A stretch of 64,000 nt of DNA from Letharia columbiana. Its lineage: Eukaryota > Ascomycota > Lecanoromycetes > Lecanorales > Parmeliaceae. The first letter of the stretch is position 1. Every line of letters starts with the position of its first letter. Under the pieces are notes generated by a model. The model did no database searches, had not been told where the DNA came from, and saw nothing but the letters and a program-made list of their open reading frames with translations. The stretch spans positions 355,001 to 419,000 of the forward strand of contig NW_023501084.1 in assembly GCF_014066305.1 (NCBI RefSeq). Reading direction: 5' to 3'. Made by a program: the position numbers and the translations under genes. Positions 23,030 to 34,546 of this stretch are shown in pieces.

Positions 23030-23752
23030 TCCATTGACCGGCGTAAGCTTTTGTTCCTAAGAACGAAAAAGGACAACTGAAAAAATGAGTCTGCTAGAGT
23101 TGTAGCTAATGTATATTACGCGATAATGGTTATTCTCGTAGTAACAGCAAACTGGTGACATGGCAAAATGCGGGGTTACCTCGGCAGAAAACAATTGGTG
23201 CTTTCTGCAGAAACACCATGTTCCCTGTACTGATACTCTGTCTCCATCATTTGTGAGAGAATTGCTGCTCACTAGATACGATCTGACTCTACCATTTCGA
23301 CAGCTAACACCCTATGCTCAATGTCCTTACTTGTTTAACTCCAATCCTAAGACCTCGCGCAGAAAATCATTCAACCAGAGCAAGATCATGGCTAATACAT
23401 TTTTGATATCTTTTCGTCACTTGGCTAGTGTATTGTGTTGACTAGATGTACATGTAGATTAAGACTACTAGACCACGTTGGGAAAAGGCTTTTGGAACAG
23501 CCTGGTTAAGTCGTTCACCAAGGCTCGTTCAGTAAACCGTAGCAAGAAAGATACTCTACTGCCATATAAAAGTCCTTAGCAACTTTGGCCCAAAGCAAAG
23601 TGACAGGGTTGGCATCCCTCTTCTATGTAATAGAACGGGCGTCACTCTTAGCAACAAGGTCTGCCGCTGACCTATCAGTGAAAGGACTGTCCAGTAGTGC
23701 TTGGTTTGATTGACCGGAAATTGGCTATGGTGCATAGAGGCAGGTTGCCCCT
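23030..23752. other. Intergenic, no feature seen
   Basis: Only short frames on either strand are present. The left part should hold the promoter of the minus-strand gene at 22256-23029 and the right part the 3' untranslated region of the RNase H gene. Confidence 0.5.
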
Positions 23753-24406
23753 TCAAAAAACTCCCACTACTTCGCTCATGCTCTCTTCTTTCTCTGCAAG
23801 CGTGCCCGCTTTGGCGTAAGGATCGGCCTCGTTGTCTTCCCTCGGAATCAGCCAAAATTGAACCATCACTCCTCGATCATCTTGCTTCCTCAATGCCGTA
23901 AGTAACATCTCCCACAGGTCTCTATTCTCCACCGGAGTTCGCTGAGCAGTCCGCCACCCATTCGTTTTCCATTTGGACACCCACGCCGATATCCCCTTAA
24001 CCACATACTCCGAGTCGCACGCCAAAACCACCTTGTCAAAACCCTCGCCATTCCAAATCCTCAGCCCCAGTGCGACAATAGCAGCGCGTAACTCGGCACG
24101 GTTGGATGTCTCCGGACCACTGCCTTCGAGTCGCCTGCCAAAGTTGGTACGAGCGCTCAGCTTGACTCCGTAACCCGCACGAGCCTGTGGTGTCCCGTTG
24201 TTCGAACAGGCGCCATCAATGAAGATGAGCATCTCGCGGGAATTGTCGTTGCGGATAAAACGAAGGCCAGGAAGGGTACAGGCGTTGATGGAGTCATGGT
24301 AGAGGTCCTCAGGCTTGGCTGTTGGCGAGCTGGGGTAGAAGCGGCGAAGACCGTCGGCACGATCGTGAGGGATAGGAGGGAGACCAAAAAGTGGATTGAC
24401 CGTCAT
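23753..24406 (-). CDS. Ribonuclease H-type protein
   Basis: The single-exon frame encodes 217 residues. After a 57-residue leader comes an RNase H fold starting with MLIFIDGACSNNG. The four acidic catalytic positions are visible: D64 (FIDGA), E105 (NRAEL), D131 (ACDSEYV) and D195 (NEADPYAKAG). These coordinate the metal ions that cleave the RNA strand of RNA-DNA hybrids. The domain is free-standing, with no reverse transcriptase next to it, and its base composition is like ordinary genes, so it is a host-type gene of the kind common in ascomycetes, though an old origin from a retroelement cannot be excluded. Cellular target is not known. Confidence 0.85.
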   Translation of the reverse strand: MTVNPLFGLPPIPHDRADGLRRFYPSSPTAKPEDLYHDSINACTLPGLRFIRNDNSREMLIFIDGACSNNGTPQARAGYGVKLSARTNFGRRLEGSGPETSNRAELRAAIVALGLRIWNGEGFDKVVLACDSEYVVKGISAWVSKWKTNGWRTAQRTPVENRDLWEMLLTALRKQDDRGVMVQFWLIPREDNEADPYAKAGTLAEKEESMSEVVGVF

Positions 24407-24816
24407 CTTGCCTGCTTAAACTGGGATTTTCAAACGTGGGTTGACTCGTCGAGGCTTGGTAAGAGGATGTCAGATAATGGACGTAGTATGGAACTGATAT
24501 GTGGTGGTGTTACAACGAGAAGAGAATATCAACTTATGAAGATCTATTTATGCTGTGAAGCCCACAGACATAGGCACTGCCAAGAAACACGACCTAGTTG
24601 GGATACGTGTACAGAGTATTGGTCTCGAGAAGGGCGATTTGGCGTTACTACTTGTGTATTGCAGACGCAGGGAAAGACCAGGCCACATCATTTTCATTGA
24701 CTGGGTAAAATGTCTATGAGTACTTTATGTTTTAGCGTGGCTGGAAAAGATGAAGGAGGCGCTGGTGGCGCTAAGGAGGCGCGAGAAAAGGCCGACATGC
24801 CGACGTGCTTACTCTA
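24407..24816. other. Intergenic upstream of the RNase H gene
   Basis: The stretch holds the presumed promoter of the RNase H gene. An overlapping plus-strand frame (24296-24700) is mostly antisense to that gene and is not supported. Confidence 0.4.
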
Positions 24817-25309
24817 AGGGCCCCTTTGGCAACCAAATTCAAGCCCACATTTTCAGAATTTCAGGTTAAAATACACTTTCTTTTCGAGCACAGGTATTAT
24901 ACGTGCCAAGAATTCGGTTCGTAACGAAAATGCCCCCTTAAGCCCCAAACAGCCCGTACTATTTTCGAATAACATCGTAATAATTTTTAATATAAATCAA
25001 AAGTGCATATTAAAGAGAATAACGTATTTATACTTCTATATTAATTGCGTAAAATTTAAATCGCTTTTAATTTCAATATTAGTTATTTTCTTTAATAATT
25101 CACGTAGATATCGCTTTAATTTAGCGCACATTTTTTAAAAACTAAAGTCGAAATCGGTTTGCAAACAAATATGCTTTTTTGCCCTTAAGGCTGAAATAGA
25201 TTTTAATCTTAACGTCAAGGTTATATAATATTTTAATACACGTATTTAGGCCGTAAAGCTAGTATTTAACTAACGAAAATCAAAATATAGATTTTGGTTG
25301 CCAAAGCCC
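24817..25309. mobile_element. MITE-like element with TA duplication (493 bp)
   Basis: The left end AGGGCCCCTTTGGCAACCAA and the right end (plus strand TTGGTTGCCAAAGCCC) form terminal inverted repeats with a small gap. The dinucleotide TA flanks both sides (24815-24816 and 25310-25311), as for Tc1/mariner-type elements. The interior is AT-rich and RIP-like with no coding frame. It would be non-autonomous. It lies in the upstream region of the F-box-like gene at 26396. Confidence 0.65.
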
Positions 25310-25340
25310 TAAGGCTGAGATGACTAATGCATACAGTGTC

Positions 25341-26314
25341 AGTAAGCTACTTTTGCCTCAGTCCCTCAGAACGTGCCAAGATCGCTAAGCCCCTTCGGGT
25401 TAGCTTCTTTACTACTACGAAACCTAAAGGAGCCGTTTAAGGGCAAATCCTAATCTTACGCGTAGATCCGGCTTATTTCTAATAAAATACAAGGAATCCC
25501 GCATAATTTCGCATTTTTAACTTGAATACGAATTTTAACTACGTATTTTGAGTGTATTAAAATACGTTAACAAATCAACGCGTGTCGCCGTGCATTTGCA
25601 ATACACACACACATATATAAATATATATATGCGTGCGCATAAGTAATCATTGACTTTTTCTATTCTTCTCCGTTACTCTCTTTTTTTCCTTTTTTTTTTT
25701 TTTTCTATTTTTTTGAAAACTTACGCGCATTGCGGTGATTTGGCATTTTTGATATTCTTGATATATAAATTCCTTGGTATTCTTGGTATTTTGAAGCCAA
25801 ATCAGCCTCGAGTGCCAGCGTACCATAATTCACTTGATTATTTACGTCAATACGTGCTTCGAAGACTTATATATACGTACAGATCTTCTGATAAAAGAAA
25901 TCTCGGCTAATTAATTATGATTGTTGTCGCGTAATACTCGAAATTTGGTATTAATTCTGCGGATTTTTGAATGCTCATATCAACGTCGCTGGATTCTTAA
26001 GAGATGATCTTAAAAATAGCGTATTCGACGGAAGATGTGAAACTATTACCCCGTGTTAAGAAATAAATTGTTATAATAGAAATTAAATTACAATTACGTC
26101 GCGCAAGTGATATTAATACTCAAAAATATAAGCTCAAAATTTGTATGAGACGTACGCCAAAATAGTGCGGATCTGACAAAATTACGAGGTTTTGCGCTCA
26201 GACCTGCCGCCTTTAAGATGCGAGTCAGCAGGCTAACCCGAAGGGGCTTAGTAAGCGAAGCTAACCCGAAGGGGAATAAGGCAATGGCGGTCTGGACTGA
26301 GGCAAAGCTACTCA
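25341..26314. mobile_element. Second inverted-repeat element, RIP-mutated interior
   Basis: The left end has TTTTGCCTCAGTCC (about 25350-25364) and the right end the complement, GGACTGAGGCAAAG (26294-26307), as part of inverted repeats of about 25 bp. A subterminal word, AAGCCCCTTCGGGTTAGCTT, occurs at 25389 and twice in opposite orientation at 26229-26277. The interior is AT-rich with no gene. No target duplication could be fixed. Together with the previous element it adds about 1.5 kb to the region just upstream of the gene at 26396. Confidence 0.5.
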
Positions 26315-26395
26315 CGCGTCGAGCGCGCGTCTGACGATACCAGATACCATCAAGCAATGCCATTTGAAGGCAACTGAACCTGTCGTATCAGCATC

Positions 26396-27920
26396 ATGTC
26401 TCGGCGCTCCAAGCACAAGATTCTACCAATGGCTGCGTCCAAAGCCGCACCCAAAGCTACGCGTGAAGCTACACGTAAAGCTACACGTAAAGCTACCCGC
26501 AAAGCCATGCGCAAAGCTGCCTCCACAGCTACTTCCACAGTTGCTTCCAAGACTGCTTCCAGGGCTGCCTGCCATTTCCTTCGTATCCCAATCGGTGAGA
26601 GACTTCTAGCCTTGATACCCTCACCGCTTCTAGCTGACCTTTCTCCGGCAGAGATCCGTCTCAAAATATACGGCTACCTCTTACTCGATCCTCCACGCGC
26701 ATCCTTGAAGCCAAATCAGTACGAACACACATGGCTCGGACCGGAGGATGAGGATATGGACTCTGGTAGCATGGGCTATGGTAGCTTCCACACAGACGTC
26801 TACCGTGATTCAGACTCTGAGGATGCCATGTTCGACTTGGACGACTTCAACCCGTACGGCATCCCCATGGGCGACATGTGCGACGGCATGTTCAATGACG
26901 TTTATAACCTTGGTGGTGCTATGAGTATGACCTTCGGGAATGACATGTTCGACTATGGGGACGATCATTCTGATGACAGGGGCTTTGATCGAATGGACGA
27001 CGAAGACGAGAGCGAGAACGAAAGCGGTCCCTCGAGAGGAATGTTCGGGACAGAGCCGATGATCAAGCGACATCTAGCAATCCTTCGCACGAACCGTCAG
27101 ATCTATAATGAAGCTTCCGTTTTGCTCCACTCGGATCTCACCCTCGATGTGAATCCTGGTGATGCAGTGACGGATGTTCCTGGCAACGCTGTTGTGAAAC
27201 AAACCAAGAAGATCTGGCGTCATTCTCCACACATGGGTCTTGGTTTGACAGACTCCAATGGCCAGACGGTGTACAAGTCGTGCCCCTTGGACGGCTCCGT
27301 GGAACCTCACGTCTTTGCGCGGTTTGAGAGGATATCTTACAACGCCCAATTCTTCTTTGAGGGTGACGACGCTGCTCCATGCCTCTTCATTAACGATGAT
27401 CTGAGTGTAAGAGCCGATGACGCAGCCAAGTATGTCTCGTATCTGACCACAGCCAAGGGTATCACGCGATGGTTTGAGGATCCCATGTCCGGCCGCCCTT
27501 TTGACAATGGTCGTAGGGAAACACTCAAAGACGTGGCAGATATCACCATTTCCAGCGTCACTGTTACCCAACCGTCAACCGCAGAAATCATTCAAAAGTT
27601 TGTCGATCTGGTGTCAAAGTCACCACTGATCCGACACCTCGAAGTCAACCTCGATCTCGAGGTCAGATGCGAAAATGTAAGGCGCAAAGAATGATGAGAA
27701 GAGGGATGCTGCTAATGAGAGAGCCGCAGAGTTATTCATCGAGAGTGGTGTCCTGGATTCTTTGCGAAAACTCTCGAACGTCAAATGCTTCTCACTCAAG
27801 GTTGCAACAGTCTGGATTGGAGAGACGGTCATGTTGCTGCAGCAGAAACACTTGAACATCATTCGGGATCTAAAGGACGTGATCGAGAAGAATTGGGCCG
27901 TCAAGCATGGTCCTCGCTAA
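26396..27920 (+). CDS. F-box-like protein with KATR-repeat basic tail, C-terminal frameshift
   Basis: From the ATG at 26396 the frame runs 432 residues to 27694. Residues about 16-55 are Ala/Lys/Arg/Thr-rich with repeats of KATR, encoded by a short tandem repeat, and look like a disordered DNA- or RNA-contacting tail. Then come LSPAEIRLKIYGYLLLDPP (F-box-like motif), an acidic Gly/Asp/Met-rich insert, and AILRTNRQIYNEASVLLHSDL (second hallmark). The paralog at 31293-32540 continues beyond the point where this frame ends. The matching part here (ANERAAELFIESGVLDSLRKL) lies in another frame to the TAA at 27918-27920. A one-base indel near 27678 therefore probably truncates this copy, unless it is a sequence error. 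Confidence 0.65.
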
Positions 27921-28258
27921 GTGGATGGGCCTACAAGCAGAACTCCAGATTACCAGGGACCTGCAGACGGAGGTGTCACAGCTTTTGCTAGCAATTTGCG
28001 GATGATACGATACCCCCGATTGCAAGTCCGATGATAGAAAAAATAGCAAAGGAATGAATGCACCTACAACAGTCCCCAACCCTAATACTAGACACTGTGA
28101 CATTGTAGTCAGCCTGACAGGCTGATATCGTGCCCTAGACATCACACATAGAGCCTTCTGCGGTATGCGTCAAGCTTGGGCACTCAAGAACTCTCGCGCA
28201 CTTCCAACTATTATTCAGCAACAGAAGTAACCATGTCTAGCTCCTTTACACCACTGCC
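27921..28258. other. Intergenic, no feature seen
   Basis: The gap lies between two plus-strand genes and contains no supported frame. Confidence 0.4.
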
Positions 28259-28822
28259 ATGATTTCCTTCCAGCCTCCCATCGCCACGCATCACTATTCA
28301 ACACCCTCTCCACCCCACCTCCTCAATACCCCCTCTTCCTCTTCCTCACCCTCCGTCTCATCGCAATCGCCTCCGCCGTCCACTCCTGAACAATGACTAC
28401 TCACCCAACCACTTCATCCCCACCGTCACGAACTCGCCATCCTCCTAGACGCCATCTCCGAAGCGCAATCTCCTCAACACTTCTCCGGCGAGCCGATACT
28501 AGGTCCTTATGTCCATCTTCCCAAGTCGAGCGAGGTTTCCTATGCGGAAGTCGTTGTTGACAGTCGGTCGTCATACGATACTGTGACGTTGACGGAGATG
28601 GCGGAGCTTGTATCTGAGACCGCGGCGCGGTACGTGCACGAGATACTGCAGGGCGGCAGAGAGAATGGTGGGCGTGAGAAGACGGAGTATAGGAATTGGT
28701 TGGAGATTCAGGTTACGGGGAAGGTCGCTGGTAGGGATGGGGGGTTTGGAAGGCGGACAAACTGGGGCGAGAACTGGGCCTGCTGGGTTGGTTGGGAACG
28801 GCACTATGAGGTCGGGTTTTGA
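28259..28822 (+). pseudogene. Hypothetical protein with one in-frame TGA
   Basis: From the ATG at 28259 a single frame runs 188 codons to the stop at 28820-28822, interrupted only by TGA at 28394-28396. The first 45 residues are Ser/Pro-rich. After the TGA comes a plausible folded segment (HELAILLDAISEA, GEPILGPYVHLPK, LTEMAELVSETAARYVHEIL). TGA can arise from TGG or CGA by the same transitions that RIP makes. It could alternatively start later or have an unseen intron. The family is unknown. Confidence 0.4.
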
Positions 28823-29297
28823 GGTCGGGTTTTAAAATGGATAGGAAAGGGTCAGGCCATGGGGCTATGACCGCGAAGTGATGGATGGCGTAATGGTCTA
28901 GGAAGGGAGGTTTGGAGACCAGCGCGATGGAGAAGCTCATCGGTATGGACATGATCGCGATTATGTTTGCTATAGTGAACAGGGCTTGATGTGTTCTTGA
29001 CAACTATCTTTGAAGCTCATGGAAATAATCAGTGGAGGATCGCACTCTTGGGAATGAGTTGGAGGTTAGGGAGCGGTCACCTGGAAAGGGTAGTCGCAAA
29101 AGATGTTAGAGGGCAGCTGGAGTTCAGATCGATGTTTGATCGCTCAGTCTAACAATCAAATGTCTTGTCGGAACTCAATGCTTTGTTGGATCTCCAAATC
29201 CTCCATCGATTTTTCAATCCAAGTGGTGCAGAGGCAAGTTGCTTGTTCCCTTCTTCCACTCCGCCTTCGTCAGCACTCATCATGTTCGCTTTCTGAA

Positions 29298-30319
29298 CTA
29301 ATGCTTCCATGCCTTGCTCCCAGTCGCCACACCCGTGTCGTTGCCTATTATTGCATCGATCTCCTCCGGAAACAGCCAGCCAAGACGATCGGCGACTTGA
29401 TCTTTGGATACTGTTTGTGCTGTAGATGTGGATGGTAACTTGGGTAACTCGGAGAGGAGGTAGGGAGTCAGGCCGGGTATTGTCAGGCGCGAAGGGTCGC
29501 CGCATAACAGCTGATAATAGTAAGAAGTCAGCAAGAAGGCGGTCCCTGGCCTCTGTACATTGCTTTGCCAAACGTACCTCCCATCCAGGCTCCGTATCCC
29601 ATTCATCAGTCCAGAACTGTCTTGCACCGTAGTAGTTATGCAGCCATTCTATCCCGCCAGACTTAGCGTAATAGTAATCCTCACTTGTTGACTTATCTGG
29701 CTCAATAAAGTTCCTCCACCTCCGCTGACGTAAGGCATCGCAAAAAGCGTCAAGCGTTTTTGGTTCTTCCGAAGCGGAAGCTTCGTTCTGCGCTTGACGG
29801 ATCTGACATAATCGTTGGAGGATATCGAGGCAGGCTTTGTGTATGGGAGAGAGCATGCCATCGCCGTGGTCCACGGGCTCATGAACGGTTATCCTTGCTG
29901 TCTTGCCTGCTATGATTGGGAGTTGAGGCTCTCCAGCGCCCATGCCGTAATCCCAGATTGCAGGTTGGGATAGGAAGAAATTGGGGTCGGAGGTTACATT
30001 CACGAAGGTGGAGTCTCTGCTTTTGTCAGCTCTCTACGACGAAAGTAGCTTGAGAAGTCAGCTCACATTTCTCCCCATCGTCCGAGTACTCGAAAATCGG
30101 TGAGCCACTACTTATCCAGTCAGCGTAGGCCACGTTTCTGGTCAGTGTATGCAGAGCCGCGGCGTACTTCAGTCAGCTCTCAGGGAGAAGGCGTGAGTCG
30201 TAGGGATTACTGTAAGGTAGCAAGGGATTTTCATCTGGATCTGGTTGTACAGGATCTCGAATTTTGGGCAAGCTGAAGAGACAACCGCATACAGCGCAGT
30301 ACTCCTCCCTGGAGAACAT
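29298..30319 (-). CDS. Fungal YCAVCG-type hypothetical protein, 5' splicing unresolved
   Basis: The likely start is the ATG at 30317-30319: MFSREEYCAVCGCLFSLPK. Many fungal F-box-related proteins begin with such a Cys-x-x-Cys stretch. The next part (about 30310-30176) is open, then an in-frame TGA at 30173-30175 must be spliced out or is a lesion. A segment WLTDFRVLGRWGE and IDSTFVNVTSDPNFFLSQPA follow after one or two introns. The 3' part is clear: exon to 29578, a 67-nt intron (29511-29577, GTACGT...CAG) and a last exon 29510-29298 ending GNDTGVATGSKAWKH. HKACLDILQRL is typical of this group. The full model and whether the gene is functional remain open. Confidence 0.55.
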
Positions 30320-31292
30320 GTTCGCCAAATGGTGGGATTGTGAAGGAGACAGTTCTGTGGCAAGAAAACAATGACAGTGATTCTGAATACTTGAGCGGGC
30401 CCTGCAACGACGAATGCTGTTCGCTTTGTAGATTGAGGGCCTGTGTTAGGAATGTTGTTTGGTCATTCACTGACAGAGAATCTAGCTGAAGTACGAGTGG
30501 TACCAAAGGCATACGGTACCTAACCTTGAATCAACAGTCCTGGCCGTATTTGAAACGCGGCCCCAGCACTGCACTGCACTGCAAGCCCCCATAGATTCTT
30601 GAAAAGTTCAAAGTCTTGGACACGAAACATTACCCTTCTATAACGGTATGATGTTGTAGTCCCAAACCTATCCATTCATTTCCAAATTCTGGAGCATCAA
30701 CGGCAGAGATTGAGAGACGAGAGTGGGTCTCACACGCCAGCAGGAAACGGCCAAGCTGACTTTTGTTTCCCGCCAGAAGTATTTCCTCTTTTCATCAGCG
30801 TCTTGTATATCAACGCGCAAACAGCTCAGCGACATCAGTCCCTAGCTGACTGGGGGCTCTCCTCCCGTGGTAAATCAGAACCATACTCACCACGAGCGTA
30901 CTCATCCTGACCATGTCTATAGATGCCACTCTACGTCTCCGCTCTCATTGGACGACGGCTTCACAGGCGGTGCTACTGCACTCCCTGGACTTGGCGACGC
31001 CATCGCCGGTACTGATGGAGGTGCCGATGGCGGCCGAGCTGGCGCTGGTTTCACAACTGTAGGATCGTAGGCACTGCAGCAGGCGCAAGTGCAACTAGGG
31101 AAGGATTTAGGAGATAAGGGTATTTCAGTAAGGCTGAGATGACTAATCGTACGTCGCGTATTTACAGTCGCCTCGTCTGAGCGTTCACGCGTCTCTCTCA
31201 CACGCTCGAGTGACTCCAGTCGGCGCACAGTGTCTGCGGTGAAAAGGTCCTGTCTATCTGTCAGAGCCTGACCCTGACCATTGTATCGCCAT
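30320..31292. other. Intergenic region between divergent genes
   Basis: It should hold the promoters of the minus-strand gene at 29298-30319 and the plus-strand gene at 31293. Near 31127 it shares the word TAAGGCTGAGATGACTAAT with 25311, upstream of the paralog at 26396. Mirror-image Gly/Ala-rich frames at 30867-31228 on both strands are not supported. Confidence 0.45.
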
Positions 31293-32540
31293 CATGGCTG
31301 ACTCTAAAATTTCCTCGGAGGCTGGGTCTCGGTTCCTTGGAGTACCTCTTGGTAAAGTGCTCATCTCGTGCTTTTGACAGTAGCTAATGCGCGACAATTC
31401 CAGAGATTCGTCGGCAAATATACCGAATTCTCCTACTCGACCCACCTGAATCTTTTTTGAGCACGCCATGCATGCCATGGTACCAGCAGGGGGTTTTCAG
31501 GCCAAAGTCAAGAAAGATGGCACAGACAATGAAATGTGGCACGGCACCGAGTATCAGGGCAATTTCTACGAGCACAACTACAATGAATCTGACTCTGATG
31601 TGGACTTCCCATTTTGCGATAGCTCCAGTAAGACAAGGATTGCAGAAGCGCCTCGGTTGGGAGAGAGCAAGTTGCAAAATGGGCACAACAGTGTACAGAA
31701 AGACGGCGCAGATCAGGAGATGAATGTACAAAGGTTTCCGGCTATCCTACGCACGAATCGCCAAATTTACAGCGAAGCTTCGCCCTTGCTATATAGAGAA
31801 CTCAACATGCGTTTGCAGCCTGGCGACGTTCTCTGTATGAAGTCCGGCAAAGATATCGTGAAGGCTTCGGAAAGAGTTTGGCGACACAATCCCCTTCAGG
31901 ATACTGGGGTCCTCAAACCAAACGGCCTGACCAATTATGCGGAGCCAGAACTTGATGGCGTCATGGAGCCCCATGTCTTGGCACGGTTCAAAAAAAGATC
32001 ACCTTCGACTTGGATATTAATTGGGAGTTGGAGACGCTTGACGCTGAAACAGGTCGGCAAACAGCAGGAGATACAACTTTGCAGGACCAAACTGCGCCAA
32101 GCCTCTTCGTCAATGACAACATGACAGTGAATTCTCAAGACGAGGCCAGGCTTCTTGCCTTCTACAGGCGCTCAACCATTTTGCACCAGCTTGTCAAGAT
32201 TCTATCCAACTCGCCAGACGTTGTGCGCCTTCAGATCCTGTTTGACATCGAAGTCCTCGCCCGGTACGACATGAGCTCGGACTCGGATTCCGAAGACGAG
32301 CAGGAGGACAAGGACCCCGCAAGGAAAATGATAGCAGCCAACGAACGCGCCATGGAACTCTTTCTGGACAGCGGCCTTCTCGCACCGCTTGAGAAGCTTT
32401 CGAACGTCCGATCTTTCGAATTCGAATACGCTGCTCTGAATTGCGATTGCGAGCATTACAAACCGAAACCGAAGTATGCTAGGATGTTGAGCGATCTAAA
32501 GCAGAATATCGAGCGCAATTACGCCGTCAAAAACGATTGA
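31293..32540 (+). pseudogene. F-box-like protein, paralog of the gene at 26396, frameshifted
   Basis: The start is at ATG 31293 (MADSKISSEAGSRFLGVPL). An intron of about 52 nt begins GTAAAG and ends TTCCAG; the join gives PLEIRRQIYRILLLDPPES, the counterpart of PAEIRLKIYGYLLLDPPRA in the paralog. The frame then changes before AILRTNRQIYSEASPLLYREL (frame of 31468). It changes again at an A run near 31990, after which the text continues as LDINWELETLD and ends with LEKLSNVRSFEFEYA and a lysine-rich tail at 32540. At least two indels are needed. The acidic insert of the paralog is shorter here. The A-run shift could be a sequencing error, so functionality cannot be judged from one assembly. Confidence 0.6.
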
Positions 32541-33239
32541 GTGTTGGACTTTGGAGTTGTGATGTCGTCGTGAAGAACTTTGTAATAGCCATCTTTCCGT
32601 GTCATGGCCTTCCGCTCTACTCATGTAGTAGTTTGGTAGCTGTCTTGCGCGCTATACCAGCCATTCCTGTGGTTCTTGGCAACATATGATCAATTGAACA
32701 TGGTAGAGACTTTGACAGAAGCTCGGCTTGGAACGCCAAATGTTTCATACGCCCTGATGGCTTGTATGGGTGGGGTATTTGACTCAAACCAATTCAAGGT
32801 ATACAAATTCGTCCTCCACGATTCGTCGCCGGTCGTAAAGATCACCTATTATTTACCTCTAAATGAAGGCGTTATATATGTCCACCGACCTGCTTGGGTC
32901 GTAGGATGAGAAACGTGGAATTGACCTATGCTGTATCCCAGATTTGAATCTTCTCCCTCTCATCTTGCTATACCTCCTCATCTTTCTTCTAGCCAGTGGC
33001 CATTTCGAAAGAATCTTTAGAAAACTTGAATTGGAAGGTTACTATTTGTACCCTTTCATCGCTTTTTCAATGAAAAAGGTGTTCCACTTCTCCCCTTCGA
33101 TCTGTCCAGAAGCGGCCTTTCAACAATCCCTTCCACCGACCAATTTCCCTTCGCTGCAAACTGTTTTGCTGTTCGAAACTGGTGTTCCAACCTTTTTTTT
33201 AATATTATATTCCAACCTCAAGTTGCTTTCTGAGTAGCC
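32541..33239. other. Intergenic, no feature seen
   Basis: Only short frames without motif are present. A hydrophobic plus-strand frame (32944-33237) is TTG-started and not supported. Confidence 0.4.
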
Positions 33240-33577
33240 CTCAGCCCTGACCCATCCACCACCTACACGCAATTCTCCACCGGCCAACACTACGTCGAGG
33301 ACCTCGACAACCCCGGCAAACAGCAACGACACCCAGTATCCGGCGATCGACACGTGTTGCTTCGAAATCCCGGACGACGTGTGCGGCCTCGCCCTTGAGT
33401 GCGCTGCGAAAGCTGCGACGGAGAATGGAGGGTGTGTGTCGTTTCATTTTGCATTATCTGTCGAACAATGAGAGCTGGGGGCGCGTGCAATTTGTGGATG
33501 CGAATCGTGATGGAAGTTATTCAGATGTGAGGGATCGGGATGTGGATGTTGCGTGTGGAGTTAGTGCTACTTGGTGA
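33240..33577 (+). pseudogene. Remnant of a small cysteine-containing secreted-type protein
   Basis: One frame reads as a Thr/Ser/Asn-rich linker followed by YPAIDTCCFEIPDDVCGLAL and ENGGCVSFHFALS. After a shift to a second frame the text continues as ESWGRVQFVDANRDGSYSD and ends at the TGA at 33575-33577. The cysteine pattern and linker resemble a fungal secreted protein, but there is no signal peptide or start codon in reach. I read this as the decayed 3' end of a gene. Confidence 0.35.
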
Positions 33578-34309
33578 GATTGGAGGGGATGGAATAGGAT
33601 GGGGCTGATGGTTTGTCGAATGGGGCTTCGATGCTCGAGGTTGGGGGCTGACATGAGACTGGTTATCTGCAAAGAGTGATCACGGCTATCTATCATTCAA
33701 GTGACCTGCGACCCCGAGGACGGAGGTGTCTTCGTCGTCGCTTTGTAAATTCAATTCAACTCTCGTACGCACGTGGATTGCTTGTAGACGTAGAGGTCGT
33801 TGTTACAGGTCTTCAGGTCTTGTGTTCTCTGAGCTTCTCTGATTGGCTTCCGCTTGCACTGAGAGCTCCAATGTCACCATCACCTGCTGTTCCACGCTGC
33901 TTGCTTCACCGCTGAAACCTAGCGCGCCCCTCGTCTCTTCAAAAAAATTCGGCCGTGCGACAGCCCGCTGAACCATTCGATCTCGTAATCTGGACCTAAG
34001 TCGCACCAGGGTCCGTGCTTGAAGATCGAGAAGGCGAAGCCAGGCGCTCCTTAAATGATCTTCTCAGCCTCGATCTCATCAGGCCCGACCCCACAATTTA
34101 TGGAGACAGGAGTCCACGTCTCAGTTGCTTTTCCCTCGATACGGTACTTGTATTGAAAGTCCCAACCTCCAACTTCCTTCTCGTTCAAAAACCCAATCTA
34201 TATTTGAGTAGCTTGTGTCTTCGGCAACCAGATTGGTCTTATAATTCACTGTCACGACGCGTCTGACTCTCTTGATGGCGAAGTCCATGCCGCTGCCTAT
34301 GCGGCCTCC
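33578..34309. other. Intergenic, no feature seen
   Basis: Short frames on both strands only; nothing supported. Confidence 0.4.
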
Positions 34310-34546
34310 CTAAATGTAATGGACGTTGGGGCGATCCAGATCGAGGAAGGCGGTCAAAGCTTCTGGCATGAATTTGAAGAGGATAGTGAACACAAGATCA
34401 GCGGTAGTGAGATCTTCGTTGGTGAAGTCTTCCTTTATGCTATCCGGATCGACGCGATGAGGATGCCCGACAGGAGCGTCAATAGGTAATTGCGCGTAAT
34501 CGCCAAGGTAAGTGAGCTTGGGATTGTATTGGTCGTCTTCTTCCAT
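34310..34546 (-). CDS. Small hypothetical acidic protein
   Basis: The ATG at 34546 has a good GCAGCC context and opens a 78-codon frame: MEEDDQYNPKLTYLGDYAQL, then DFTNEDLTTADLVFTILFKF with a hydrophobic patch. The frame continues upstream to a GTG at 34627 without an ATG, so it could also be the last exon of a longer gene. No family is recognised. The composition differs from random frames nearby. Confidence 0.4.
   Translation of the reverse strand: MEEDDQYNPKLTYLGDYAQLPIDAPVGHPHRVDPDSIKEDFTNEDLTTADLVFTILFKFMPEALTAFLDLDRPNVHYI

Noticed and set aside
23753..24406. RNase H as part of a retrotransposon
   Set aside because: No reverse transcriptase, integrase or LTR adjoins it, composition is gene-like and all four acidic residues are kept; treated as a host-type gene.
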